Part shown: one piece after another, positions 9,037 to 19,067 of the stretch
How the letters are laid out: each line of letters starts with the position of its first letter
Position numbering within the stretch: the first letter of the stretch is position 1
DNA from: Chloroflexota bacterium
Lineage (GTDB): Bacteria; Chloroflexota; Anaerolineae; 4572-78; J111
Direction: 5' to 3'
Assembly (NCBI GenBank): GCA_016860845.1
Contig: BOKF01000012.1
Coordinates: 1-64,000, forward strand
DNA length: 64,000 nucleotides
Translations under genes and position numbers: made by a program
The notes under the pieces: model-generated
Told to the model about the DNA's origin: nothing
The model's input: the letters and a program-made list of their open reading frames with translations, nothing else
Databases searched by the model: none

Positions 9037-9057
9037 TGAGGAAATTTTCTCCAAAAT

Positions 9058-12000
9058 TTAACCGGCATTGGCTAAACGGTTCTCGATATCGCTGATAAAT
9101 TTTTCCCAATTGGCGGCCTCTTGGGCTGGGGCAACGGTTTGAGCTTGCTTGGCCGCGTTGAGAGCCTCCTGCAACTGTCCCTTTTGCTGGTACAAAATAG
9201 CCAGGTTCTTCAGGCTGTCATAATCTTCGGGCTTTTGTTGCAGCACCTGCTGGTTCGCCTGAATAGCTTCGTCTACGCGGCCTTGCTGCGCGTAAATAAA
9301 AGCTAAAGCGCTGTTGGCCTCAATATCATTGGGATAGATCTGCAAAAGGCGCTGGTAGAGGGAGAGAGCTTGATCAAATTGTTTGAGGCTCAGGTAAAGA
9401 TTGCCCAACTCGCGAAGCGTTCGATCTGACTCATCCCCCAGGGTGACTGCTTGCTGAATAAAGGGAATGGCCTGTTCGGGTTTGCCTTGCAGGTTGTAAG
9501 CATGCCCAATTGCCCATTTCAAGGTCGTATCGGTGGGCCTTTCCGATGCAGCCTGCTGCATGGTTTCCAACAGACTGCCCATTTTACCGGCTGAGACGTA
9601 GAAATTAAAGCGTTGATCTACAAATTGATCAAAAATATCACTCGATAGGGTGATGGCTTTACTATGAGCTTTGAGAGCTTCGTCAACATTCTGCATGGCG
9701 GCGTAAGTATCGCCCAGCAGCACCCAGGTGGGGGGATACTTGGGGTCAATCGAGATGGAGACTTGCAGGCGCTCCACCGCTTTGGGATAGTCGGACAAAA
9801 TATAATAGGTTTGCGCCCATAAGTTGTGGTAAATAACATTCGAAGGGGCCAGGATGGTCGCTTTTTCAAAGTAGTTCAAGGCATCCTGGAAGCGTGCCCG
9901 GTCGAAAACCTGGCCGAGCGTGAAATAATAACGGCCCATATTGCCGGTGTTATCCGGGTTGTAGCCGTTAATGCGGCGGGCTTCCAGGGCAATGCGTTCT
10001 CCCTCTTTCCAGGCTTTCTCGCGTTGAGTCTGTTCAATGCGATTATCCTGGGCCATCAACTGATAATCAAGGGCTAACATCAGGTAGTAAAAGTCCTCGT
10101 CACTGTCAATGGAGCGACCTTTTTCATGGAGGGCAATAGCCTCATTCCACTGGCCGCTGCCGCGATAACGTTCCCCTTCTTTTAAGTAAATATCAGCCCG
10201 AACGACATCAACATTTTTGAACCAAATCACGGCGATCACAGCCAAAGCCAGAGGCGGGTAAAGCCACCAATTTTCGGACCGCCAAAACGGGAGCCGCCTG
10301 GTTTGGCCCCACGACAGAATTACCGCAAAGAGCACCATCAGAAGAAAGAGGAACACGTAAAAAAGAACGAGACCATTCGTCAAGATATCGGCTGCGGCAA
10401 TGACATCGGTCAGACCTGCTATCGTAACTCGCTGCCCAAATTGAATTTGATGGGCCAGTGTGTAGAAAAAGAAGTAGCTTAGAGAGATAACCGCATAAAG
10501 CGCCGTGGCCCGAAGCCAACTAATCGGGCGATCGTTACTGGTCCGCCGTACCGCTAAATCCGAGAGGGCAATCGCCAGCCCCACCAGCCAGGTAATGACC
10601 AGCATCCACAGCAGGCTCATACTATCTTGATCGCCGGCGGTGAATTGAAATTGGGGCGTGAAAAAGTCAAAAGCCAGGATCATCAAGATGATAGCCATCA
10701 CCAGGCCCTGCCCCCCCACCCAGGTATCTAACGGTTCGCCTCGGCTCAGGGCTTCACGGGTTTTGCCTTGATTCACGGTAGCGGTCACAGCAGATCGCTT
10801 GTTGAGGGTGGCTTTGCGCTGCCGGTTTCTTCGTTGCCGCCGGGTTTCGTAAGCGGCTTCTTCCACGGGTGTTGATTCTACGACTGCTTCGCTTGGCTCG
10901 ACTTCCCTGGCTGGCTCACTTACAGTCTGAGAGGACAACTGCGCCATGCGCGATACCGCCACCAGCAGACCAGCGTAGACCCAATAATAAGTATAAGTGG
11001 CGGCGATGGAGAAGACGAAGTGAACCTCGATAAAGTGGCCGATCAAAGCGCCCAGCAGGCCGATCAACAGGATGGCGTAGCTGAAAGTTTGGAGCTGATT
11101 GCCCGGACTATCGGGTTGAGAGATGAACCCTTGCCAAATTAGGTGAATGACCACTCCGGCGATCAGGCCAAAGGGCAGACCCAAGGGGGCAAAGGTCATC
11201 CCGCCATCGGCAAGATAGGCAGTGACCGCCCCGGTGATACCGCCCAGGATAAGCAGCACAACCAGACGGCGTTTTGCTGACACATTTGGCGTCCAGCCCA
11301 GCCAATTGAGGACATAGTAAAACAGGCTGATCATCAGAAAATAAAAAGCTAAAAAGCCCAAAACGCCGGTGATGACCAGGCTGTCCATCGTTTCGTTATG
11401 AGAGCGGTCGGCAGAACTCCCCCGATTCTCCACGTAGGCCAGTTCTGGAGGGTAGACGTAGGCAAAGGCGTTAAACATAGATTCGGGGCCATAACCAATG
11501 ATGGGTCTAATGGCATTAAATGGATCTAGCGGAGCGATATCGTCGCCAGGGACACCCAAAGGTGGATGGGGCGCAACCAAGCGCATGGCCGCATCCCAGA
11601 TGAGGACCCGAACCTTGCCTGTGCCTTCTGTTTCGATCACGTTGCTGAGGCGGTCTACATAAGGCAGCCCTCGCAGGGGGTCCAGATAGGGGTCCAGGCT
11701 GGTGCCGCGCAAGTTTAATGCGACCACAAAGCCGATAGCCAGTACAGCCAGGCCAAACCAACTCAGCCACACCCAGCGCCAGCCAGTATCGCTGGCCACC
11801 ATAAAAATGTATAAACCAAAAAAGCCAAGCAGGCCGCCAATAGCTGCACCGAGAAGGGGCACCATCTCGCCTTGATAGTTCAGGGCAGTCAGAAGGTTTT
11901 GTATGACCAATCCAATCAAAAAACCAAGCCCGCCCCCCGCAGCAGAAGCAATCCCCAGCGGGCCTAGCAGGCCCAGTCCCAGGCCAATTTCCTTGAGCGA

Positions 12001-12837
12001 AAGACGGCTTCGATCGGAATGCTGCTGGCGAAGCAGTAAGAAGATGAGCAAGCCCATTACAAAAGTAGCCCCCAGGATGCCCAGCATGGGGCCGCGGCTT
12101 TGGCTGAAGATGATGGTGATGATTTGAATCGCCAGGGTAAAGATATAAACTGCGGCCAGAATCGTGTGTCCCCAGGAAGCCTGTTCCTCTTTGATGATGG
12201 CTGTCATAGATTGGATGAGTCGGGTCAAGGTAAGCGGGACAACCATAATCAGGTACGAGGCAACAAAGATGGCGTTGCCCATGTTGGCAGCCACGCGGGT
12301 GGTCACATCGCCGGCCCAGGGCAAGGGGTCAAGGCCGTATTTTTGTACAATACCATACAAGCTGATGGGAACGCTGGTAACAATGATGGTGGTAATCAGC
12401 CGTTCGACCTGCTCTTGGGTCCGTAAATTGCCGGCAATCAGGGCGAAGACCACCATGTAGGAGAGGGCTGAGTAAGTGCCTTGCATGCGCTGGTAGGAAC
12501 CCCACAGACTCACAGTGGGTGAAAGAGAAAAAATGGTACTGACCAAATAGACCAGGATCAGGATCGTGGTTGATAGAAAGAAGGGAATTTTGAGCCATTG
12601 CCGCGCCCGCTCACCTATAGATAAGCCCGCCTCACCTGGGTCGCTCATCCCCTTCTCAATAACTGAAATCATCCAGGCCAGGATCATGACAAGGACAAGG
12701 GAACGAAGTAAAGTGATTTTATCAGGCTCAAAGGTGCGGGCAGAATAAATGTTGAAGTAGAGGGGTACGGTAATTACTGCGGCCAGCCAGCCGGCTTCGA
12801 TTATCTTGTCACAAAAAGTGGAGAGCTTTGTTCTCAT
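9058..12837 (-). CDS. Wzy/O-antigen-ligase-like membrane protein with C-terminal TPR domain
   Basis: A 1,259-residue polytopic membrane protein. Residues 1-~560 hold many hydrophobic segments and a Wzy_C/ligase-type region around residues 440-495: GYGPESMFNAFAYVYPPE followed by ADRSHNETMDSLVITGVLG, with the usual His-Asn-Glu. A charged linker (about 655-710) leads to more membrane helices, and residues ~905-1255 form about nine tetratricopeptide repeats (e.g. NEAIALHEKGRSID, PKAVERLQVSISIDPKYPP). The family polymerises or transfers surface glycans on the outer face of the membrane; the TPR tail may bind partners. It sits 21 bases upstream of the dehydrogenase gene. The position near the export genes fits a polymerase or ligase for this glycan. 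Confidence 0.85.
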   Translation of the reverse strand: MRTKLSTFCDKIIEAGWLAAVITVPLYFNIYSARTFEPDKITLLRSLVLVMILAWMISVIEKGMSDPGEAGLSIGERARQWLKIPFFLSTTILILVYLVSTIFSLSPTVSLWGSYQRMQGTYSALSYMVVFALIAGNLRTQEQVERLITTIIVTSVPISLYGIVQKYGLDPLPWAGDVTTRVAANMGNAIFVASYLIMVVPLTLTRLIQSMTAIIKEEQASWGHTILAAVYIFTLAIQIITIIFSQSRGPMLGILGATFVMGLLIFLLLRQQHSDRSRLSLKEIGLGLGLLGPLGIASAAGGGLGFLIGLVIQNLLTALNYQGEMVPLLGAAIGGLLGFFGLYIFMVASDTGWRWVWLSWFGLAVLAIGFVVALNLRGTSLDPYLDPLRGLPYVDRLSNVIETEGTGKVRVLIWDAAMRLVAPHPPLGVPGDDIAPLDPFNAIRPIIGYGPESMFNAFAYVYPPELAYVENRGSSADRSHNETMDSLVITGVLGFLAFYFLMISLFYYVLNWLGWTPNVSAKRRLVVLLILGGITGAVTAYLADGGMTFAPLGLPFGLIAGVVIHLIWQGFISQPDSPGNQLQTFSYAILLIGLLGALIGHFIEVHFVFSIAATYTYYWVYAGLLVAVSRMAQLSSQTVSEPAREVEPSEAVVESTPVEEAAYETRRQRRNRQRKATLNKRSAVTATVNQGKTREALSRGEPLDTWVGGQGLVMAIILMILAFDFFTPQFQFTAGDQDSMSLLWMLVITWLVGLAIALSDLAVRRTSNDRPISWLRATALYAVISLSYFFFYTLAHQIQFGQRVTIAGLTDVIAAADILTNGLVLFYVFLFLLMVLFAVILSWGQTRRLPFWRSENWWLYPPLALAVIAVIWFKNVDVVRADIYLKEGERYRGSGQWNEAIALHEKGRSIDSDEDFYYLMLALDYQLMAQDNRIEQTQREKAWKEGERIALEARRINGYNPDNTGNMGRYYFTLGQVFDRARFQDALNYFEKATILAPSNVIYHNLWAQTYYILSDYPKAVERLQVSISIDPKYPPTWVLLGDTYAAMQNVDEALKAHSKAITLSSDIFDQFVDQRFNFYVSAGKMGSLLETMQQAASERPTDTTLKWAIGHAYNLQGKPEQAIPFIQQAVTLGDESDRTLRELGNLYLSLKQFDQALSLYQRLLQIYPNDIEANSALAFIYAQQGRVDEAIQANQQVLQQKPEDYDSLKNLAILYQQKGQLQEALNAAKQAQTVAPAQEAANWEKFISDIENRLANAG

Positions 12838-12947
12838 AATTTGATAGTAATTCGGTTATCAAGTAATTTACATTTACATGGTTTGTTTGCAGGAGATCAT
12901 GCAAAACTTTAAGTAAGGGCTAATCTTACCGTATCCAGAAGATAAAA

Positions 12948-14057
12948 TCAAATGTTTTTAGTCCGGCGTGTGGTCAGCAGTTCCTCATAGACTCGCATTA
13001 CTCCGTCAATCATCACTTCCTGAGAAAATTCTGTCCTGACTCTGACCAAGGCAGCTTGGCCAAATTGTTGGCGTAACCCTAAATTAGTCTGAAAAGTTTT
13101 GATAGCTTCAGCTAGGGCAGCAGGCTCGCGCGGGGGCACGATCAATCCTGTAACTCCATGTTGCACTACCCAAGAAGTGCCTGTACCCAACTCAGTCGTA
13201 ATACAGGGTAACCCTGAAGCCATAGCCTCCAGCAGAACCGTCCCAAAGGCTTCAGCGCGAGTATTAGCTGGAAGAACGAATAAATTCGCCCGCCGATATT
13301 GCTCGGGTAGGTCAGTATCATCAATTTCACCTACAAAGGTGACCCGGTCGGATAAAGCTAATTCCTGAGCAAGAGCCTGCCAGCTCGCCTGCATCGGTCC
13401 TGTTCCGACAATAGTTAACCGGGCTTGGGGAACATCAATCAAGGCATGGAACAAGGTGTCCAAACCTTTATAGTAACGTAAACGTCCGACAAAGAGTATT
13501 TCGAGTGGCTCGCTGTCAGAGTGAGAGGCAGCAGGGCTAAAGCGAGTTACATCTATGCCTAGTGGAACCACTGTGCATTTCTCACGAACAGATTGTAGCC
13601 AAGGTGAGGTATTAATATAGCTGGGACTGGTTGCAATAATCCGGTCGGCGGCTCTCAGAACACGTCGAAATAAAGGGGCATAAAAACGCAACAAGGTACG
13701 CTGGCGCACTACATCGGAGTGATAGGTGATGACCGTAAAAGCTGAACGGCCTAACAACCAATTCGCTGCCTCACCCAATGGATAAGGCGTGTGGATATGA
13801 ATAACGTCAGCCCGCAGTTGAGTCAGAGCTAGAGGTTGAGCTATACTGAGGGGCATCGAGGCCAGGGTAATAAGACGACCTGCTTTGAGTATTCTAACTT
13901 GATTGATGATTTCGGTACAAGTACTGAGGCCAGGGTTACAGGCCAAAACTGTAACTTGATGATTGGCGGCAGCTTGAGCCTCGGCTAAAACCTTAATATA
14001 GTTCTCAATCCCGCCCACGATAGGGTGGTAATCTTTGTACAGGTGGAGGATGTTCAT
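12948..14057 (-). CDS. Glycosyltransferase family 4
   Basis: A 369-residue retaining GT-B transferase. The N-terminal acceptor domain opens MNILHLYKDYHPIVGGIENYI, with the glycine-rich loop near residue 15. The C-terminal donor domain has LEILFVGRLRYYKGLDTL near 190 and FVLPANTRAEAFGTVLLEAMASGLPCITT near 265-300, including the nucleotide-sugar-binding Glu residues (EAFGTVLLE). It overlaps the upstream GT39 gene by 4 bases. The sugar and acceptor cannot be predicted; it would act on the cytoplasmic face during repeat-unit assembly. Confidence 0.9.
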   Translation of the reverse strand: MNILHLYKDYHPIVGGIENYIKVLAEAQAAANHQVTVLACNPGLSTCTEIINQVRILKAGRLITLASMPLSIAQPLALTQLRADVIHIHTPYPLGEAANWLLGRSAFTVITYHSDVVRQRTLLRFYAPLFRRVLRAADRIIATSPSYINTSPWLQSVREKCTVVPLGIDVTRFSPAASHSDSEPLEILFVGRLRYYKGLDTLFHALIDVPQARLTIVGTGPMQASWQALAQELALSDRVTFVGEIDDTDLPEQYRRANLFVLPANTRAEAFGTVLLEAMASGLPCITTELGTGTSWVVQHGVTGLIVPPREPAALAEAIKTFQTNLGLRQQFGQAALVRVRTEFSQEVMIDGVMRVYEELLTTRRTKNI

Positions 14058-15475
14058 TTACTCTGGCCAATGCTTTGGGGCAGTTTCTGCGCTCGACGAG
14101 TATGCCGCCAGATTTGAGCCTGCACAAAACCATACCCGGCCAGCATCATTAGATAAGGCATGGTGGGCAGGCGGTAGCGGCCTGTACCTATAGGGCCGGT
14201 TACGACAAAAAAGTAAGCGATAATGACGAGCAGGAGTACCACCCTAACGCGATGCTGATTTCTCAAGCCTACAATTATCCCGACTGTCGCTAGAGTAAGG
14301 GTGACAAGGACGACCAATATTTCCGTAAATGTGGCAATTAGAAAGAGAGTCCGGTCGGGCGATCCGGCCAGGTAGTGACGACTAAACTCTGAGAGAGCCT
14401 GAATATTTTCGCTCAAACTACGAGCGCGCATATTGGCAATAAGCCCGGTCGGTTGATCGAGAACCCCCAGTATATTTGCCAAGAAATTGGTATTTGGGAG
14501 TAGTAACGTCAACCCCATACTTTTAAGGTAAAGAAGTACATACTCTCCTGGATGCTGCTTAAGCTCGGCGATGGCTTTGGTCTGGATGAGTTGTTCCATT
14601 TCGGCGGCGCTGATTGTCCGCTCACCTAGCTCATGCCGTATTTCTTCCGGGATAAGAGGTTCTTCTTCGGCCAGGGTGGTATGGTTCAATCCAGCTCGAA
14701 CATAGCTGGCGTGAATATTAAGGGTCATTGATTGCGCAGCTAGGGTGATATTTGGTGAGCCAAAAACCCGCCAGTTACGATACGACCAGGGCGACAGGAA
14801 CAACAAATAGGCCGCCAGCAGCAATACAACAGCAATAGTTCGTTTAAGCCAGAGGTCACGAATGGCCCACCAGATAAAAGGTAACAGCAGAAAAGGTAGG
14901 AAGATAGCGGCAGGCCGGACAAGTGTTGCTAATCCAAATAATGCTCCTGCCGCAGCCATCCAGCGCCATCGGTGTGGTGAGTCCAATCCAATAAACAAGC
15001 AATATGTTGCCGGCACAAACAGAGCCATAAACAACGTTTCCGTCAACATGACATTCATCAGAATAATGGTCCCCACATCCACTGCCATCAACGTCGTAGC
15101 GATCAAGGCTTCTTTCGGACCAAACAGATGTACAGCCAATCGGTAGGCGACATATAGTGTGACCAGGCTGAGAATATTTTGAACCAGAGTAACTATCTCA
15201 GGCCGGTAGCCAACAATCTGGTAGATTCCCAGGATAAAGAGTGGATAACCCGGCGTGCGTAGCATGTCTACTTTATAGGGTGGCTCCACCTCCATCGAAT
15301 AACCATTCCCTTCGATGACATTCCGTACAATTTGCTCATAACCACCTCCATCGCCCACAATCAATAAAGGAGGATTCTGGGTAACCCGTAGCCACAGTCC
15401 AAATCGGCACAGAATGCCGACGATGATCAACACTACCGCCCAGTTAATATTCCTCGCACGTGGATGGCGTAACAC
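14054..15475 (-). CDS. GT39/ArnT-like polyprenyl-phosphate-sugar transferase
   Basis: A membrane glycosyltransferase of about 473 residues with roughly ten hydrophobic segments. It shows the GT39-type first loop, GDGGGYEQIVRNVIEGNGY, followed by DMLRTPGYPLFILGIYQ near residues 60-78; members move a sugar from a polyprenyl phosphate to a lipid or protein on the outer membrane face. GTG at 15475 with AGGAG 11 bases upstream is chosen; a TTG at 15508 abutting the previous stop would add 11 residues but has no ribosome site. It lies directly after a polyprenyl-phosphate sugar synthase-like GT2, which could supply its donor. Confidence 0.8.
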   Translation of the reverse strand: MLRHPRARNINWAVVLIIVGILCRFGLWLRVTQNPPLLIVGDGGGYEQIVRNVIEGNGYSMEVEPPYKVDMLRTPGYPLFILGIYQIVGYRPEIVTLVQNILSLVTLYVAYRLAVHLFGPKEALIATTLMAVDVGTIILMNVMLTETLFMALFVPATYCLFIGLDSPHRWRWMAAAGALFGLATLVRPAAIFLPFLLLPFIWWAIRDLWLKRTIAVVLLLAAYLLFLSPWSYRNWRVFGSPNITLAAQSMTLNIHASYVRAGLNHTTLAEEEPLIPEEIRHELGERTISAAEMEQLIQTKAIAELKQHPGEYVLLYLKSMGLTLLLPNTNFLANILGVLDQPTGLIANMRARSLSENIQALSEFSRHYLAGSPDRTLFLIATFTEILVVLVTLTLATVGIIVGLRNQHRVRVVLLLVIIAYFFVVTGPIGTGRYRLPTMPYLMMLAGYGFVQAQIWRHTRRAQKLPQSIGQSK

Positions 15476-15508
15476 AGTTATCCAGGCTCCTTTCCGAGAA
15501 CAGTTCAA

Positions 15509-16297
15509 TCAAACTGAACGATAACGAGATGTGTGCGAGACAAATTGCATGGAACGCCATATCCCGGCTCGATGCAGGCTGTACCGGAGCAGTAGCCACA
15601 AAATACCCAACCCGTAGATGATGCTGTCCAATAAATCCGCCGAGGAGGCTTCGGGAAAGTAACGTACCGGGACAGGTACTTCGGTAATACGTAGGCCACA
15701 TTCAACCATTTGAGCCACAATTTCCTGATCAAAGATAAATTTATCCGAATTGGCCCGAAAGTCGACTTGTTCAAGCACTTTTCGACTGTAAGCCCGGTAG
15801 CCGGTGTGAAACTCCGACAGGCTCAACTCAAAAATCCAATTTTCTACAGCCGTCAAGAATTTGTTGGAGATGTATTTCCACCAGGGCATCCCTTGCTGGA
15901 AGGCTGAAACGCCCATCATCCGCGAGCCGAAGACAACATCAGCTTTATCTTGATCAATAAGGTGGATAAGTTCCGGCAGGAGGGTAGGGTCGTATTGGTA
16001 GTCAGGATGCACCATAACAATAATGGTCGCACCTGCTTTGAGGGCTTCGGCGTAGCAAGTTTTCTGGTTCGCTCCATAACCAAAGTTACGGACGTGGGTA
16101 AACACCGTCAGCCCCAATGTTTTAGCAATTTCAACCGTATCGTCGCGGCTGCCGTCGTCTACCAGGATGATGTCGGTGACTTCTTGCCGGGGTAATTCAT
16201 CTACAGTCTTTTTGAGGGTTTTGGCCGCGTTGTAGGCCGGCATCACCACAATGACTTTCCGTTGAAGATCGGGTTGATTAGGGATTGTAGACGCCAT
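15509..16297 (-). CDS. GT2 glycosyltransferase, dolichyl/polyprenyl-phosphate sugar synthase type
   Basis: A 262-residue GT-A transferase. KVIVVMPAYNAAKTLKKTVDELP opens the nucleotide-binding fold, IILVDDGSRDDT near residue 45 and VMVHPDYQYDP near 95 supply the metal-binding acidic motif, and FHTGYRAYSRKVLE near 160 matches the DPM1-like group. It would place a sugar on polyprenyl phosphate from a nucleotide sugar. The last ~30 residues hold a weakly hydrophobic stretch rather than the two TM helices of some relatives. It overlaps the upstream methyltransferase gene by 20 bases. Confidence 0.85.
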   Translation of the reverse strand: MASTIPNQPDLQRKVIVVMPAYNAAKTLKKTVDELPRQEVTDIILVDDGSRDDTVEIAKTLGLTVFTHVRNFGYGANQKTCYAEALKAGATIIVMVHPDYQYDPTLLPELIHLIDQDKADVVFGSRMMGVSAFQQGMPWWKYISNKFLTAVENWIFELSLSEFHTGYRAYSRKVLEQVDFRANSDKFIFDQEIVAQMVECGLRITEVPVPVRYFPEASSADLLDSIIYGLGILWLLLRYSLHRAGIWRSMQFVSHTSRYRSV

Positions 16298-17018
16298 AGA
16301 TTATTACCTGATAACCAAGTAGAGTTTTGAAAAACTGGGCCAGGTTAGCCTGGAGATGATGTAACGGCCACAAGAGCCGGCCTTCTTCAAAGAGAGGATT
16401 TACCAAGGCCAGAGGAACCGGGGTTGTGGCCACCTGGTTGACTGTGATACCACATCCCTGGACGAGTCTCAGGGCGCTGGCCAGGGTAAAAAAGTGAAAA
16501 TGAGTGCGATCCAGGATGCCCCGTTCGGTGTACTCAAACCGTCCCATCAGCAGCGACAATCTGACGTAGAGATGAGCTACATTTGGCAGTGAAATCACGA
16601 CCACAGTTCCCGGAGTGAGGTAAGTGCGGCAAAGGCGATCCAGGCAGTGAGCCGGCTCTCGGGTGTGTTCCAGTACATCGGCCAGCACCAAAACGTCAGG
16701 TGGTTGAGGAAAGGAAAAGGTTAGAGGTCCCTCAATATCGGCGTGGACTGCTTTCTGATAAATCAGGCCAACCCGCTGAACCGCAGTCATATCGGCGTCA
16801 ACGCCAAACATAACGAAGTCGCTTGGTTCTAGCAACTGCCCCAGGAGACCCTGAGCACAGCCAATATCGTAAATCACACAAGGCCGAGCGGGGATAACTT
16901 GTGTTTTGTAGCGTTTCAACCAAGTAGCAATTTGAGAATGGGAAGAATAGGGGTCGGATTTAAGGGTGTAACGCATGGTTTTAGCTGATAGGCTTTGTTT
17001 TAATTGGTAATTATCCAT
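16278..17018 (-). CDS. Class I SAM-dependent methyltransferase
   Basis: A 246-residue methyltransferase with motif I VIYDIGCAQGLLGQLL near residue 48, the acidic FGVDAD at the end of strand beta-2, DVLVLADVLEHT near 108 and a post-motif VVISLPNVAHLYVRL. This resembles the methionine-biosynthesis MetW-like/UbiG-like Methyltransf_23 group common in glycan loci, where the target is often a sugar or a lipid-linked intermediate. It overlaps both neighbours (8 bases upstream, 20 downstream), indicating tight translational coupling. The substrate is unknown. Confidence 0.85.
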   Translation of the reverse strand: MDNYQLKQSLSAKTMRYTLKSDPYSSHSQIATWLKRYKTQVIPARPCVIYDIGCAQGLLGQLLEPSDFVMFGVDADMTAVQRVGLIYQKAVHADIEGPLTFSFPQPPDVLVLADVLEHTREPAHCLDRLCRTYLTPGTVVVISLPNVAHLYVRLSLLMGRFEYTERGILDRTHFHFFTLASALRLVQGCGITVNQVATTPVPLALVNPLFEEGRLLWPLHHLQANLAQFFKTLLGYQVIIYGVYNP

Positions 17019-18147
17019 TTTTGACAGTTAAAATCCTGTGATAAATACTGGATATCGCCTCAATCATCCGTTCGCGGGCTAGAGCAGTGCGTGCCCGCTG
17101 CTGCCCAGCGAGACCCATTTGGTGGCATAGATCAGGGTCTCGAAGCAAGCGTAACAACGCTTTAGCCAATAAATCGGAACGGCATTTGGGTATGACTAAT
17201 CCTGTCTGTTCGTGTTGAACAGCTTCTCTGGAACCACCGGCATCGGTTACAACAACAGGGACACCGGCTGCTTGTGCTTCAAGTGTGCTGATAGGATAAC
17301 CTTCCCAACCATAACTGGTCAAAACATAAACTCTGGCTAAGGCCATCAGTGCGGGCACATCATCGCGAAAACCAGTAATACGCACTTGATCGGTCAAATC
17401 CAACTGACGTATTAAACGTTGGACATCAGTTCGTTGAGGGCCATCACCAACGATTAGCAGGCGGGTAGTGGGAAGCTCGGTTATTATCTGTTTAAATGCG
17501 GTCAGTAAAGAAACAAAATCGCGAGGTACATTCAGACGGCAAAGGGTTAATATGAGAGGACCATCCCCAACATCTAATGTTTCACGCAAACGAAGAGTAT
17601 CTGTTGGGGGTGAAGCAAAACGAGCAACATCAATACCGTAGGCAATAACACCGGTCTTACTGGCTGGGGCCAGGCCTTTAGACAGAAATAGATTGGCTTC
17701 GGCTTGAGCAACACAAATAGTGTAATCAGTTACTTGTTGTAAAGCATGCTCTAACCCCAAGTAGATGGTGCGCTTGGGAAAGGAGTAAAAAGGTGCGGCA
17801 AAACCGTGAATGCTAAAGATAACACGCGGGCGAGGTTGTAATCCTATTACAGCCAGTCGCCCATACATTGCAGCTCTAGCCCCGTGGAGATGAATCAAAT
17901 GGAAATTGTGGGTTTGTAACAAGCGACGCAGAGACCATACTTCTTGCCAAGCAAAACCTTTGGCAATATCCAATGGTATAAATTCAACCCCCGCAGCCGT
18001 AAAGTCAGTCGCTGAAACATTGCCACCATCCAGAGGCATTCCTACAGTAATCCGGTAATGGTCATGGGGTAGGCCCAGAGCCAGATCGCGTACATGCGTA
18101 GCGCCACCGCCGTGAGAAGAGGCAACCAAATGAAAAACGGAAATCAT
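17011..18147 (-). CDS. Glycosyltransferase family 4
   Basis: A 378-residue GT-B enzyme. MISVFHLVASSHGGGATHVRDLALGL gives the glycine-rich acceptor-domain loop, and LILTLCRLNVPRDFVSLLTAF and VLTSYGWEGYPISTLEAQAAGVPVVVTDAGGSREAVQ give the donor site with the expected Glu (near residue 285-310). It overlaps neighbours by 4 and 8 bases. The sugar specificity is not readable. It is distinct from the GT4 at 12948, so two different retaining linkages are likely. Confidence 0.9.
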   Translation of the reverse strand: MISVFHLVASSHGGGATHVRDLALGLPHDHYRITVGMPLDGGNVSATDFTAAGVEFIPLDIAKGFAWQEVWSLRRLLQTHNFHLIHLHGARAAMYGRLAVIGLQPRPRVIFSIHGFAAPFYSFPKRTIYLGLEHALQQVTDYTICVAQAEANLFLSKGLAPASKTGVIAYGIDVARFASPPTDTLRLRETLDVGDGPLILTLCRLNVPRDFVSLLTAFKQIITELPTTRLLIVGDGPQRTDVQRLIRQLDLTDQVRITGFRDDVPALMALARVYVLTSYGWEGYPISTLEAQAAGVPVVVTDAGGSREAVQHEQTGLVIPKCRSDLLAKALLRLLRDPDLCHQMGLAGQQRARTALARERMIEAISSIYHRILTVKNG

Positions 18148-19067
18148 GAGATTACTGCACCTAGACGCTTACTGCGACGGTACCACCAGGTGATAAAAGC
18201 ATCACTGCCTAGTTGGGGTGTTCGCACGGCGTGGGTAAAGGCCAGACACCCGTGCCACAGACCGGCCCTAAGCTGTCTCTGCGCCAGCAAAGCCATCGCT
18301 ACCGCCCCGTGATTTCGAGCATAAGCTTCGTGTCGAGCCATAGAGTGTTGGCGCATCAGATGAGGGTAAAGGGTGTCCAATTTTGTCAATACTCGCAACA
18401 CATGTAACCGTAGTGTCGCTATGTCCTGACTAATACTCTCTCGATGACGACGAATAGCGGCGACATCGCCTGGTACATAAACTATCGGAATTTGGGCAGC
18501 AGCAATACGTAACCATAAATCGTAATCCTCTACGGCAAAAAAGTCGGGTCTCTCATCGAATAATCCTGCTGTATCCAGACAAGCTCGCCGGATGAGGACA
18601 GTCGGCGGTGCAAGAAAATTACCACGTAGCAATTCAGCAAATATATCACCAGAAGGAGTGGGCAAACCATCGAGGACATGACCTGTTACTTGCCGAGGGT
18701 CATCTCGAAAAAACTGTCCATTAGAATAAACCATGCCCGCTTCTGGATATTTTTCAAAAGCAGTCAACTGAAGGGTTAATTTGTAGGGGAGGTACAAGTC
18801 ATCTGAGTCTAAAAAGGCGATAAAGTCACCTTTAGCTGCCCCAAGCCCTGCGTTTCGGGTAGCGGCTGGTTGACCACGGTGCGGTAATGAAATAAAAGTG
18901 ACAGTTTCTTCAAATTGAGCCACTACAGCCGCCGTGTTATCAGTTGAGCCATCATCGGCCACGATGATTTCAATATCAGAATGAGTTTGAGCTTGCACAC
19001 TTCGAATAGCGTCGGCAATGTAGGCTGACCGATTATAAGTGGGGATGATAACACTAATCTTGGACAT
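18144..19067 (-). CDS. Glycosyltransferase family 2
   Basis: An inverting GT-A enzyme of about 307 residues. ISVIIPTYNRSAYIADAIRSVQ, IIVADDGSTDNT and IAFLDSDDLYLPYKL (the DxD metal site near residue 88) are all present, and DYDLWLRIA near 185 supplies the likely catalytic base region. ATG at 19067 with AGGTG nine bases upstream is preferred to a GTG at 19088. It overlaps the upstream capsule-type gene by 14 bases. Acceptor and sugar are unknown. Confidence 0.88.
   Translation of the reverse strand: MSKISVIIPTYNRSAYIADAIRSVQAQTHSDIEIIVADDGSTDNTAAVVAQFEETVTFISLPHRGQPAATRNAGLGAAKGDFIAFLDSDDLYLPYKLTLQLTAFEKYPEAGMVYSNGQFFRDDPRQVTGHVLDGLPTPSGDIFAELLRGNFLAPPTVLIRRACLDTAGLFDERPDFFAVEDYDLWLRIAAAQIPIVYVPGDVAAIRRHRESISQDIATLRLHVLRVLTKLDTLYPHLMRQHSMARHEAYARNHGAVAMALLAQRQLRAGLWHGCLAFTHAVRTPQLGSDAFITWWYRRSKRLGAVIS

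Noticed and set aside
12841..12862. Short inverted repeat TTGATA-N10-TATCAA before the Wzy-like gene
   Set aside because: Six-base arms in AT-rich DNA are easily chance, and no convincing promoter accompanies them.
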